Source of the DNA: Sipunculus nudus
Lineage: Eukaryota; Annelida; Sipuncula; Golfingiida; Sipunculidae
NCBI GenBank assembly: GCA_026874595.1
Contig: CM049308.1
Location: 74,744,624 to 74,808,623 of the forward strand
Reading direction: 5' to 3'
Length of the DNA: 64,000 nt
Below are positions 37,701 to 51,400 of this stretch, piece after piece. Both the position numbers and the translations under genes were made by a program. Under the pieces are notes generated by a model. The model had not been told where the DNA came from, searched no databases, and worked only from the letters and a program-made list of their open reading frames with translations. Numbering within the stretch: position 1 is the first letter of the stretch; every line of letters begins with the position of its first letter.

Positions 37701-40700
37701 CAATGAGTAACATTAGCTAAAGCCAATGAGTAACACTGGCTCTTCCTTCATCATAAGATTACAAATACAACTCACCACAACACCTTCGGCAACTCTGGTG
37801 CCTTGTGTATATGTTTGTGACCATACCCATGAACGCTTTCAAATGACACAAATGTAACCATGTCTTTGTGGTTGTTGCGGCTTCGTTTGGCTGCTTTATA
37901 TAACTGCAACAGGTCAAAGGTATATTTTAATGTTACAACAGGATGTAACAAAAGAATAGAATATAAAAAGATAAGGAAAAATGGTTTCATAGGCAATAAC
38001 TGTTAGAGTTAAAGATATTGTATATTCACTATTCATTTTTTATGAAAACTACGGTCTATGACCCTGGTGTTGTTTTGTTTTCATTAATCTTTGTTAATGA
38101 TTCCAAGCTGAATTTCACATCATTATACTCATGACAAAAGGCCAACTAAAAAAAAAATAAAACTGATGCTGGTTTCTCTTTGCATTTATAGGTAGACAGT
38201 TTGTTTTTAATTGATATTTTATATAAAACACCATAAAACAACCAATCAGATTTATATTGATATATATAGATCATGATATCATGGTTTATAAGAGCAAGCT
38301 GTCAATGCTCAATAATGAAGACTGTCTTGACATGCTACCTCTTAGTGGGTGCCATCTCGTGATATTTGCCAAAAAATCATTTTTACCCAAACTTGGTCGT
38401 TTAAATGGCTTATACACAATGTCATCTAATATTCAGGCAAATACTGTATATAAAATGAGAAAGTGAAGGTGTAGCAGAAAATATAAATTTTCTAACCTTA
38501 TATCCAAGATCATAAGGCACCATCCCATCATCCTTGGCATGCATGATAAGAATTGGACATGTCACATCGGCAATGCTGTGGGTGAAACATAAGCAACATA
38601 TAGAACACAGCAATCTAGAATGGGTTTGAGATCCCAAACTGAAATTTGAGTAAAATATATGTATACCTTCTGAAGTTATGGGGTTGAAAAATATCCTAGG
38701 TTTCCCCAGATTTGGACTTAGAGAAAAAGGTGATGGTCACAAGTTAATAAACTCATCAAAAAAACTTGCTGTATATCATATTTGAAGGAAAAACATGTCA
38801 TACTTCAATAGTTCATAAGAAACCTTCATTTTTCATGCCTGTTTGAGAACCTGGCCGAAACAACTTGTGAGAAAAGTTTGAGGAGAAAAAATATGCAATA
38901 TTTAGAAAATTGATCAATTGCTGTTGGTATAAAAATGTAATTTATAAAATAATAGACAAGGAAATGCAAGTTAAATGCAGGTTTGACTTTTTCTGTGGGA
39001 TGTAAAAGTATAACCTACTTGACTTCACTGTCAAAGTAAATGTTGTTGGTAATGATGCCTTCCAGGAACACCCAGGAAAAGTAGGGCATATAATAGAAGG
39101 GCTGCAACAATATGAAGTGTAAAACTGAATATACACAGACAATTTCTGAACTTGCATAAATACTCAAACCACTTAAAACAGAATATATTTTACTGATTTA
39201 AAAGAAGAATTATGGTGTTAATATAATATATATATATATAATGTATAATATCAATGATTTATAAATATTACTAATACATATTTTATTTACTATAAAATAG
39301 AGACAATATAGAAATAACTCTCTACACTAGTATCATGTATAACTCAGTGCTCAATGGCTTAATTTTACTGAATCCACACCCTTGCTGAAATCATCCACTT
39401 TGTGAAAACTGATTTGGATTGATAGTTATTGTTGGAAATACTACCCTATTTAACCCTAATATATTGTATGTCTTTTGACAACCAAAGCTTGCTTACCATT
39501 GAGAGCGGGTGGTTTAAAGCGGCATCCACCATGTTGTTAAATGGAGCCTCCAGGATAAGTCCTGTGGGACAATCTCCTCTTTCACAAAGTTTTTTGGCAG
39601 TTTTTGTTCCTATCCTGAGTAAAAGAATCAGATTATGATTAGGGGAGTACTAATATTTCCATATATCAATTTGAGTGGATTTGGTTCCCATATGTGGCAT
39701 ATTCTGTACTGTTGTATCAAGGAAACACAATGACTGCTAGCAAATGTGGATACTAGGGCTGGGTATTGGTCAGTTTATTCAGGTACAATACGTATTGCGA
39801 TACACTTATATCAATACCTGATTCATAAACTTTGTGATTATAAAAAACCTGTATATTTGTGCACACACACTATATATATATACCTGAGCACAAAATCAGT
39901 GCTGCAGTGTCCACTCCTTTTTCTTTAACCTCATATGTTTAATAGGGTATTAAATATCGGGTATTAAAATCTAGGTCTCGTTATTTATTCCTCTCCCCAT
40001 TCTCTCCCTAAGTAAGTTAATGGGAGGAATAAAGGTTGTAGTTTATATGTCACATAATTACAGTTTTCTTATGTTTCTGGGAATGTGAATCCCGCAGATA
40101 ACATTTCCCCTAGTAAATTAATATTTTATTAATAGTTTTTTCAATTTTAATCTTTCAATATGACCAGACTCTTTTAAAGAATTTCACTGAAGGTTATCTT
40201 ACATAATAATAACATGGAAATCAGCAAATAAACTATGTGAGCTTGATTTTCTGATATCAATAAATTATAAATATGTGTTCAGTGAAAGAGGATATGTATT
40301 AAGTAATACAGTAAAGCACCTAAAATCACACATGTAACAATTTCTGCGTGCAGGCATTCATCCCCCTGCCAGATAAATCCTCGCCAAGCAATGCTATTGC
40401 ACAGCAGAATAGTCACGTTCATGGAAAGACAGCCTTATGATACAAAACACTGTAGGCTGAAGACCTGACCAAATGTTGACCATTAAAGAACTGATTAGAC
40501 TTACCCGGAGCCCAGGGAGTGGCCCCATAAGTACACAGACACTGTGTTACTGTGTTTCTTAATCCAATAAAAGGCAGACATGGCGTCTTCAACAGTTCCA
40601 TCTTCAGAAGGATACCCTGTGGAGTCTCCAAACCCTGAAATCATCATATACTGTAAAGTCTATTTTAGCTCATACACAAATAAAACATCAATATAAATAT

Positions 40701-42357
40701 ATATAGGCAGAATATGGAAAGACCAGAATTTGTAAAACAAGGGACCCATGGGTCACGGTGCTCAGCTGATTGTGACTGGACCATAAATGATTCTCCACTG
40801 TGATACTATATCGAGTCGATAAAGCTTATGAATATTATGGACATGTTGGGCTATTATAAAGGAATGTAATGTAAAATGTGAGTAAATAATAAATGAAATA
40901 ACCTGACTGATGGATTAAGAGAGTAAAATAGAGTGGTTTATTTTTTATTTATTTAGGAGGGGTTGAAAATTGCGATATATATCTGAGCAAATATGAATTC
41001 AATGACAGCAGTAATAAGCAGTAGTAGAATGATGAATAGGCTATTTGTTGAAGGATCTATAGTGTATGGAAGTCTGCAAGATTTCAATTTGACAGATATG
41101 ATGTTATGATTTACTATGCTGATGAGGGGATTATTGAATTTGTTACTGTATGACACAATATCTCTTCAGTCTTGACAATGTACATTATTTTGATGCCCAC
41201 TATGTCTACATATTTTACAATATTGACATAATTTCTGGCATGTACATAGGTACCTATGGACGAAAAGTTATACAAAATATTAAAGTATGAATATATCTGA
41301 TTCATCTTGTTCTTGTTTACTGAGGCTGACATTGGGATGGGGCTCAGAGAAGGGAACAGTGAGGGCAGCTATGAGGTGGATGTTGAGAGAAAAGGAGAGA
41401 GAGAGAGACAGAGAGAGGGGATGGAGCATTCAACAGTACTTAAACACAAGGAAGGTTAAAATCTAAAATATTATGAAAAGCAGATAAAGTCTGATTGGAA
41501 AAGGTAATATTGGCCATGGTTGGTTGATATGATTGAAGAAATTGTTGCAAATAATATTTTGAGATCTGACCATGTGTTTCCATTGGTTACTTTTTTGATA
41601 AGCTGTTGACAGTTCAACAGTTTACAGATTTGTTTAATGAGATCCAATTATTTTAATAAACCTATTTTTTATTTTATCATATGTATACAGTAGCCATAAA
41701 GTCCCCACTTAACAGGTGGAAGGATTGACGGGGGGGGGGGGGGGGGGGGGGGTTATGATGGGAGTTAAAATGCCTCAGTCTTTCTGTATATATTATCTTT
41801 AATTATAAAATTTTATGGAAAAGCAAGAGAACTATTGTTCACAGTGCCAAAGAGCAAGGAGTCTATGAGGTGGAGGAAGGGGATGATGGGAGTTACAGCA
41901 CCCTTGCATATTCATACAGGTTCATACAGGAAATTAAATTGAATTCAAGTGCTTACAGAGAAAAATGTTTATTCATAATTATTAAATATTTAAGCAGGCA
42001 GAAAGGTGGAGAAACAAAGCAAATCAGTTTTATTCCCATTCTACTGAGCCAGGAAAAATTAACAATATTTGCCTTTATTCCTTTTTTTCAATACATCATT
42101 TTTTCCAGGTTTAAAAATGTAACTACACATTTACAGTATAATATATATATATATATGAATATTTCAGTTGATTCACATTTTTAAATTGCTTCAACATTCA
42201 TAGCTAATTAATCTGGTTTATAGTACCTGTCAACAGAATGGGGTGCAGGGAGAATGGGAGGCTTAGGGGTGAGAGAGAATGGGAGAGAGAGAGAGAGAGA
42301 AAGAGAGAGAGCAAGAAAGAGTGAGCTAGACTGTCATGGAGAGAGAGAGAGAGCGAG

Positions 42358-42405
<48 letters not shown>

Positions 42406-45400
42406 CTCTCTGGTAATTACTGCCTGACCCAGCCTGACCCAGACAATCACAGAGGCAGTGGCTAGGTCAGAAGTTGAACTGGTTATGTAATACTGCCCAA
42501 GCACACATTTCACTGACTTGATGATAACAATCAAGGCATGGTGCTTGAAAACTTGAATGACATCTACATTTTTTGATCAATTGGTTTCAAATTTAAGATT
42601 TTAACAGATGATATGCTTATGTGTGAAAATTAAATCCCCAGCACTAACACTAGTAACAAGAAATAAATGTCAACTGTACGTCATGTTAATTATCATGCAT
42701 GCTTTTTACAAATGAGTTAACTGTTATTCAATAATTTCACGTTGCTCATAGCCAAAAGTGCCACTAGCACAAATGATATGAGAGTTAAACTATTCATTAA
42801 AAATTAATTGGAATTATTGGGCAAAATATAATTTTAATCGAAAAATATTAACAGTAACATTTGAAAAGATTTCTTTTAATAATATAATTGAAATAAATTA
42901 TTAAAATAAATTATAAAATATATTCATGAATGTATAATGAATATACTTTGAAAGTATTTGCACTCAAATTCTTTCTTTTTACCTGTATTAGTATTTGTAT
43001 TAATTTTCATTATTGAACTATTGAATTTTTATAAATCATATTTAAATACAATTATTAAGTTTTCACTCAAGGTCTCATATTTATTCAGTTTCAGTCGAAC
43101 AAAACTATTGATAATCCAGAATATACAAATATCACAAATTTAAATAATGATTGTAACTACCTGGTTTTATGGCTTTAATTTATAAAAAAAATATTATATT
43201 CACTTTTGGATGCTTTCACATCACTGTCGAGACACTTATGACAATTATTAACATTATAGACATCATAATGAGAACTTGTCTTTAAGACCTGATTTTTTTA
43301 TCACATTTAAAAAATTTTATTTTATTTTTTTAATTTGTATCAGAAAAAAAAGAAAATAATCTCTACTACTAAACTAATACATGTGTTAAAAGTAACCCAA
43401 GGATCAAAACAAACCAATATATTATACAAGGAGCAAACTGGAGTTGGGAATGTTTAATTTTATCAACTAAAATAAAGTTATCAGAAATCAAAATTTTGAT
43501 TATTTACCAAGTATAAGGTAACAGCTGATACAGCCATGAGTCTGAATGTTATTATTCAAACATATTGACATCTTTAATGAGCACTTGTCTGAGTAATTTT
43601 TTTTAAATTTTTGACATATTTCATTTTTTTTTAAATTTTGTAATAAAAAAAACCCTACAAATTAAATACCTTGAAAAGACCAGGAAATTTAGAATATTTA
43701 ATATGATCAAATGCATCATTGTCTATCATTAACTTGCTTCACATAATCCCTTATAGCAAACAACAATTTTATTTAATTATTTATTTTTCATTTTTATGAT
43801 TGAAATTAAAAAATACCCAATGGTGACTGCATGATGTCATTTGAAATATATTTTCAGCAATCCATGAAAGATCCATAAAACATCAGTAATTGCAGGGTCC
43901 CTGTTACTCATTAACCATAAAATTACTTTTCCATTTATTTTTATTAAAGTTGTTATTGTAAACCAATAATTTTTTCAAATTATTGTTTATTGTTATGTTT
44001 TTGGCCAAACAATTACATGGGGGGGGGGGGGGGTTGGGGTTGAATAGCTATATCCAGCTGAGGCCACCCAAGAGCTGGCTGGCTGCAGTATATGCCTCGC
44101 TTCAAGCATGATAGGTCTATATGGGGACATATAGAGGGGCTTTAGTACAGCCTAGGTGTGACATGGTCTCAAAAAAAATGTAATAAAAGCTACAGTTTTT
44201 GGTCAATTCCTTTCAAATTTCAGAATTTAGAAGCTGAAATCCTTACGTGTGCATGATATGAAAATTAAACCAACAGTACTTACAGGGAAAAAATGTTCCA
44301 TGCCCAAATTTGGGCAAAATTTTAGGTTCTGATTTCATATTTATGCAAATAACTTATAAAATTTGAAAAATTCAGATCTATTTTTCGATATACAATTGAA
44401 TCTTGATTAAATGGAGTTATATCCCTGAAAAGAAGTCACTAGCTTCAGCCATTCTTATGTTAAGTGAGTTAATATATTTCCTGATTTTTTATGAGGTGCA
44501 TTATTTTCCCGCCCATAACTTCAACATATTACGCAATACTTACCTAATTTTTGGTATGTACATAGAAAATGTATGGAAGAATATGCATATTCACTATGAT
44601 CAAAATCAGATCAGAGGTTTTGATATTAGGCAGTCTTATAGTGTAACAATGTTTTTTTTTATGGAAAATGGAGGTTTTTCCTTAATATCTCGCAGGAACG
44701 AAGTCCTAATGACCCAATTTTCGGTATGGTAGGAGATTTTGGGGACATCTAACTGTATGCCAAATTTCAGATTCGTAGGTCTAACGGTTTCAAAACGTGT
44801 CAGTTTAACAGACGGACAGACAGCCGACGGACAAAGGACCACGACTATAGCTCAGACTTATAGTCAGCTGAGCTAAAAATCCCAGAATTTTCTAATATTC
44901 TCAAATTGTCATTAAATAATGTAAAACCAAATCAACCAATATAATCATCAACATTCATAAATTAATTTAAACCACTAGAGTAGAAATCAATGTTAAACAG
45001 AATATGTTTATTTTACAGAATAATTTTTTTCAGCTTGAGATGTTTTAACTTTTGCCATTTATTCAGTGAGTAACAAGTGGTTTAAATGTGCTTCTGGTTA
45101 GCTTATTTTTTGTGATTTTTTGGTATAAACTTTCTGTGACACATTACAGAACATTTATCACAAAAACATGAAACAAAACCTAACACAAAACATTAATTTT
45201 ATAAGTACAGATATGAGTAACTTAACTTAATGTAAATATATCAGTATTTCAGAATTCTTAAATTACTGACTTTGCTAATACTATCCTGCATAAAATGAAT
45301 ACCCAGGACATAAAATGTATACAAAACATGGCAAATTTTGTTCTCACCTCTGTAATCTATTGAAATGACATGGTATCCTGACTTTGCTAATACCCTGTAT

Positions 45401-48400
45401 AGCATCATGCGATGTTTGCCTGCCCTGGGAATAAATAATATAGAAACACTAAGCAATCATTCCATATTTGTGCTTGTCTGTCCCATTTAAAACCTCATTT
45501 AGTATTTTGTCTTTTTTCACATTTACAAACATAATAAAAGACATTGTTATTTGTTATGTGTAGATATATACAGGCATGGACAGGCAAAATATACACTACC
45601 TAAGCCTTGAAATCAAAATGTACCAATATAAACATTCAGGACATTAAAGGACTTTGTGCTTAACAAGAACTGCACACAGTCACAAATTAATAAATAAAAT
45701 TAAGTAGAGGTTTTAGCATACATCCATAATTTGTGCACTGAATTGCTACTCCTTAATTAAACTGTAATAGCTTCTAAACCTCTAAATAAAAAATATTTTG
45801 ATTATTATTTCATGCAAGCACTACCCCAAAACCCTAAGGGAGCTGTCAACTTTGATGAAGCACATGTTCTGCGTTGTCGAGATTATTCATTGTGTATGTG
45901 CTCAAGATATAGTCTTAACGCTTGCTAGTAAAGTGCTCCACTTGCAAAGAAACAAAATGGCGGTGAAAAACAGAGGGCAAGCTACATTTTTGCTTACTTG
46001 CTAAAATTAAACAACATACATTGTGTTAAAGGGACATAATCAGGAGCAATACTAGACATTTCTTGGCACCGCAGGTGCCATAGTATCCCCAGACAATTAA
46101 TCCCTCCCCCCCTTTAGAATAGCCCCCCCCCCCCATCTTCAGCAACAATTAATATCAGACCACACTCATAGAAAAGGTCACTCTCACAGAAAAGGTCATG
46201 ACCCCAATTTCAATATACATCATCCCCTAACCCATGTCTATGTATATGCATAATATGAAAATAATCTGTCCATGAGTTTTTGACTTATAATGCTCACAGT
46301 ACTGTTAAGTGGCAATGATGGGGGTATTAAACGGCATGAAAACAAGTAAAAGAATAACAGGTGGCTCCACCTGTTTCCGGTATATGACATTACTATCCAA
46401 GATCTACAGTCAAGTTGATTTTTGGACCAATCAATGCATCCCTTATTGAGATATTAATGATTTTGTGTAATTTTCACCATATATGGCAATATTCAAGGTC
46501 AAGGCCACTCTAATAGGAAAGGTCATGACCCCAATATATATATACATCATCCCATAACCCATGTCTATGTATATGCATAATATGAAGAAATCTGTCCATT
46601 AGTTTTTGACTTATAATGCTCACAGTACTGTTAAGTGGCAATGATGGGGGTATTATACGGCATGAAAACAAGTAAAAGAATAACAGGTGGCTCCACCTGT
46701 TTCCGGTACATGACATTACTATCCAAGATCTTCGGACAAGTTGATTTTTGGACCAATGCATGCATCCCTTATTGAGAAATTAATGATTTTGTGTGATTTT
46801 TTACCATATATGGCAATATTCAAGGTCAAGGCCACTCTCATAGAAAAGGTCATGACCCCAATTTAAATAAACATTATCCCATAACCCATATCTATGTATA
46901 TGCATAATATAAAAGAAATCTGTCCATTAGTTTTTGACTTATAATGCTCACAGTACTGTCAAGAAGCAATTTTGGGGGTATTAAACAGCATGAAAACAAG
47001 TAAAGAATAATAGGTGGCGCCACCAGTTTCTGGAACATGACAACTTGATTTTGGGATCAATCCATGCAAGATTTCTTGAGATATTTAAGAATTTGTGTGA
47101 TTTCCCCCCCCCCCCAACTGGATCTATTCAAGGTCAAGGACACTCTCCTAGTCAAGATCATGACCTCATTTTTAATAGGCGTCATCCTCTGACCCATATC
47201 TATACATATACCAAGTTTGGTAAAGATCAGTGAAATATTTTTTGAGTTATTGCGCCAACAAGATTTATATGCGGCGGCGGAGGGGGGACCGGTATGAAAA
47301 CATAGTATCCCCTGACTTTGTCTGGGGATACAATTATGCCTTTTCTTTCACATTAGCAGTTCAGTTTTTCTTAACTTTACACTTAATTTAAATTTTCCAG
47401 CAAAACCATCTCAGCACACGGTCTCAATCAGTACCTCGCATACAGCTGTTTAACACCTTGTTTTGCTTCTGTGAGTTTGTAAACACAGTCCATATGTGTC
47501 CGTTTACTTAACAAAGTCACCTACCAGAGGTCCGATTGTGAGTTGCAACACGCGATGTTTCAGCCAGCAGGAACATGTATTACATTTTTGGACCAAGTCA
47601 GTCAGAGCATCTTTTGATTGACATGGTTTGTGGCCTGATGCATATGCATGCGCTGTGTCTTTGTTGATGCCTGTGATCGCACCCAGTCTACTTTCTTTAA
47701 CACTTGATAACATTGAGTAAGCATTCAGTTTCAGGGCAATATATTTGGCAAGTAAAATTTTTTTTTTAAAGGAGAGAAGCTATTTTTGTGTTAATTCAAC
47801 ATGCTATATAGGTGATAAGGAAGGTAAAGAATCAATGGACTAAATTGACTCACAAGTTATAGGCCTAAAATTAAATCATGTTCTACAGGTGGTGTAAAAG
47901 TTATCACACTCAGTGCAGCAATTTGAGATAGTATAGAGAGAATTATGAGTAACTGTAGAGTTTACCTTGTCCCAGCATTGCCGTGTAGGTACAGGATTAT
48001 CGGCATTCCTTGACTTAGTGAGCTCGTGAAAAATTCTTCAGTGGCAGAATCACATGAAGAAAATACTGTGGGCAGTACATGCCTACAATGAAAATAAATA
48101 TTATAATGATATATATATGTAGTAACATTAACACTACATATTACAGTGGAACCATGCCTTTTGATACGCTCTTTACACAGCGCTTTACCTATAGGGCTAC
48201 TACCTATATCGTAAGGCGCTGTTTGTTATGACCTTGTATCCTGAATTGCAACACCAGAGGGGAGCACTGTATTTTTGTCCAATCAGATGAGACTTTGTGC
48301 TGGAAGACAAAGCCAAGCGAGGAATACACAGAGCCAATCATATTAATTTCTTTTTGAGTGACAACTCATCCCCCAGCGTAACCGTCTGAACAGGCCACAG

Positions 48401-51400
48401 GCTCAGAGAGATTTGCCCCTGACGTGGTTTGCTTAGGGCCTTGGGCACATAGGATGCTCGGCTGGTGAGCTGTAATTCAAACGAAACGTAACAACAAAGG
48501 CTGCGTGCACACCTCGCTTGCTGGTTTCAGTTCTGCAGACAACAGATACATGGCTACGCTAACACAGTCATAATGTCATAATCGAATCGGTCGATGATGC
48601 GAGAATGCAGAGGGAGCAATTTAAATTCGACCGGAAACTAAATAAGCGGCGCTTGAAGCGCAGCAATGGGCAGAGCCAGGATGCCTGTCGAGTGTTTGTT
48701 TATTGGCATCTGATTGGCTGCTTGTCACATCATACGCACGTTTATTTCAGTGGAAAACGAACCGCCATCTGGTGTCTAAATATATCATAAACGGTCAAAG
48801 CTGGCAGCGTGAAAATCGGTTGCTTCTTTAGAAGCGCAAGATTACCGCTGCCTCGGGAGCGTAGCCTTTTGACTACCATTTGATTATATATTTATTATTT
48901 TATCATATACATTAATATATTAATTATATATTAAAACATTAATACTTATCATTACATGGCTCTGACTTTAAAATGTCTCGATACTTCCAATATATGCTTT
49001 ACATCAGATTTATGACTAATTAAGTGTAGAATATAAAGATACTGGTAACTAGAACAATAAATCCTCACATGATATGATTAAAAGGCATTAGTTCAGCTAA
49101 ATATATTTACAAACAATGCTATCTTGCAGACATATTCATGAAATAGCAGTACGCTATTTACTGATTCAGTGATTAATCAAAATCAAATAAGGCGTTACAA
49201 CTACTGATGATATGCAAAGTTGCTTTCTTAACCATGAACGATGTTTGTTGTTACTTTTAACATGAACTGGAAAAAGATATCCAAATATGATTGAAAAATG
49301 AAAATATGAAGTTAGAAGACTATTTTACCATGCTCCTATTCGCACATCAGAGTCTCTTTGTGAGTCAACATAGAAGTTCCTTGTACAGTTCATACCAATC
49401 TCTTTGGGATTACTGAGATCAAGGAATGGTGGCCATCTGACTGTAAAAAAAAGATTTATCATTTAAATGAATCATCTATGGTTTATTCATGGAAAACTGA
49501 CAATAATGACAACATGAACCCCGCAAAAGTGCATAAAATGGCCATCATATGTCTTGTGACCTCTGGCCTCATTAAATATGGGCAAATTTCCCTGCAATTT
49601 AAATTTTGTTGAGAGCCTCTATTGTTTATTTAAAGCAAGTTTCATGAAAATCAACCATATATTTTGTAAGTCATCAATGTGCCACGAAAGTCTAACCTCA
49701 TTAAATATGCGTTGATTTTGCTGAGAATCAAACTCTGGTGAGACAATTTATTGACAACCAGTTACAGTGAGTTTCGTCAAAATACATTGAAGCCCTTTCG
49801 CGATATCATGGTGACGCTAAAAAGTTAACGGACTGAAGACTGACGACTGTGGGTATATCATTATACATCCTGCCTAAGATGGGTGTATTATAAAAATAGC
49901 ATAGGTTTGCACATCACAGACTATTATGCACCTCTATATCGATTTCTATATATGAAACACATCATTTGGTATACTCACTTCTGTGGAGGAATGCAACTTC
50001 TGTCATGATCCATGGGTTGAGTTTGACAATGAGAGGAACGAGGAAGAACATGAAGACAAGCAGCCATCCCAGTGACTTCAGGATGATTGCCAGGAGAAAT
50101 GGGTGGGGCCTTAAATAAAAAAACAAGCTTAATTAGAAGAGACATTATACAGGATCACAAAGACCAATGGGTAGGGCTTAAAACAGAAACAAGGGACCCA
50201 TGGGTCACTGTGCTCAGCTGAAGTTGACCTTGATGTAAAAATCTAAAATAATATCAAATGATGATAAAGTGTAAGAGGAAGAGGTAATAAAGGTCATGGT
50301 TGATTTATATTATTGGTTTGTATTGATGAACAAGAAATTGTTGCGAATAATATTTTGTGACCTGACCATGTGTTTCCTAATGTTGAAACTGAAGCATGTG
50401 AGCAGTTTGTGAACAAATGATCTGTACTATTACCATGATCATTAGTTGGCTTTTTGATTAACTGTTGACATTTCAGTAGTTTACACATTTGTTCAACTGA
50501 ATCTATTTTTTTGTATAATATATATTATTAAATATATATGTATTTTTTTATGAAATGTATACGGTTAAAATATAACTTATTAACAACATAAAACAGGGCA
50601 AACAAAGCCTGATCTCAAATTCTGCTGAGGCAGGAAAATAATGAACAAATGTTTGTATTAAATCCTCATTTTTTTATCACATCAATTTTTTTAAAAATTT
50701 AAGTATATATTTCTATACAAGTCCAATATAACAAAATATATCTGTATATAAAAGTTGATTCATAATTCTCAATTGCATCATCATAAATCTCAATCTTGTC
50801 AGATAACACCACATCATGCATACAAATGTTTATTTATTTTTTACCACAAAAATATATCTTTTACATCTGCAAAACAATAAATATCTAAAAATAATACTTG
50901 ATTTAGGTTTTACAATTTTTAATTGTGTCTTTATTTATCCATAATGTGCCTCATATTCTATAAATTTAAGCATACTGATGGGTTTAATTATATTTGTTAA
51001 AATCATTTAAAAGAAAATTGATTTCTTTAAAAATGCTACATTACACAACATTGCATCTTCTTGATTACACCTTGAATTATTTTTTCAAGGAAAATTTTTG
51101 CATATCAGAGTGGAAACAGCATTACTATTAAGGAGATACAGTGAAAACAATAACAACTAGAATACTGGTAGTCGACAAGCGACTACGTGTATCCGCCTAA
51201 ATCAGAGTGGAAGGGGTGAAGTGAGGCATGGATTGAGTGGCAAGGGGAAATAGAGTGTTGCATATTAGCATGGATGTCTGCAGCCAAATTGTGTATGTAG
51301 GTTGCCCCCCCCCCCCCTACCACAAAATCCAGAAAGCCATCCAAGTTGTATACATATGCAAAATTTAAGGCAGATAAGTCAAACCACTACATGTATATGA

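Larger units (their letters stand above)
40735..44879 (+). mobile_element. Family E hairpin-ended element, copy 2
   Basis: Starts ACAAGGGACCCATGGGTCAC followed by GGTGCTCAGCTGA. Ends with the hairpin AGCTCAGACTTATAGTCAGCT and GAGCTAAAAA. Interior blocks match copy 3 in the same order (for example 'ctgaccatgtgtttcc' and 'tgttaagtgagt'). It includes a 23-base G-run (41730-41752), a GA-rich tract (42281-42404) and a second G-run (44019-44033). Lies in ABHD12 intron 5. No transposase frame. Confidence 0.65.

Noticed and set aside
48130-48860. GC-rich island in ABHD12 intron 3 with several CCAAT motifs
   Set aside because: Could be an internal promoter or an old insertion. Its left edge (ACAGTGGAACC) looks like a transposon end, but no matching right end was found.
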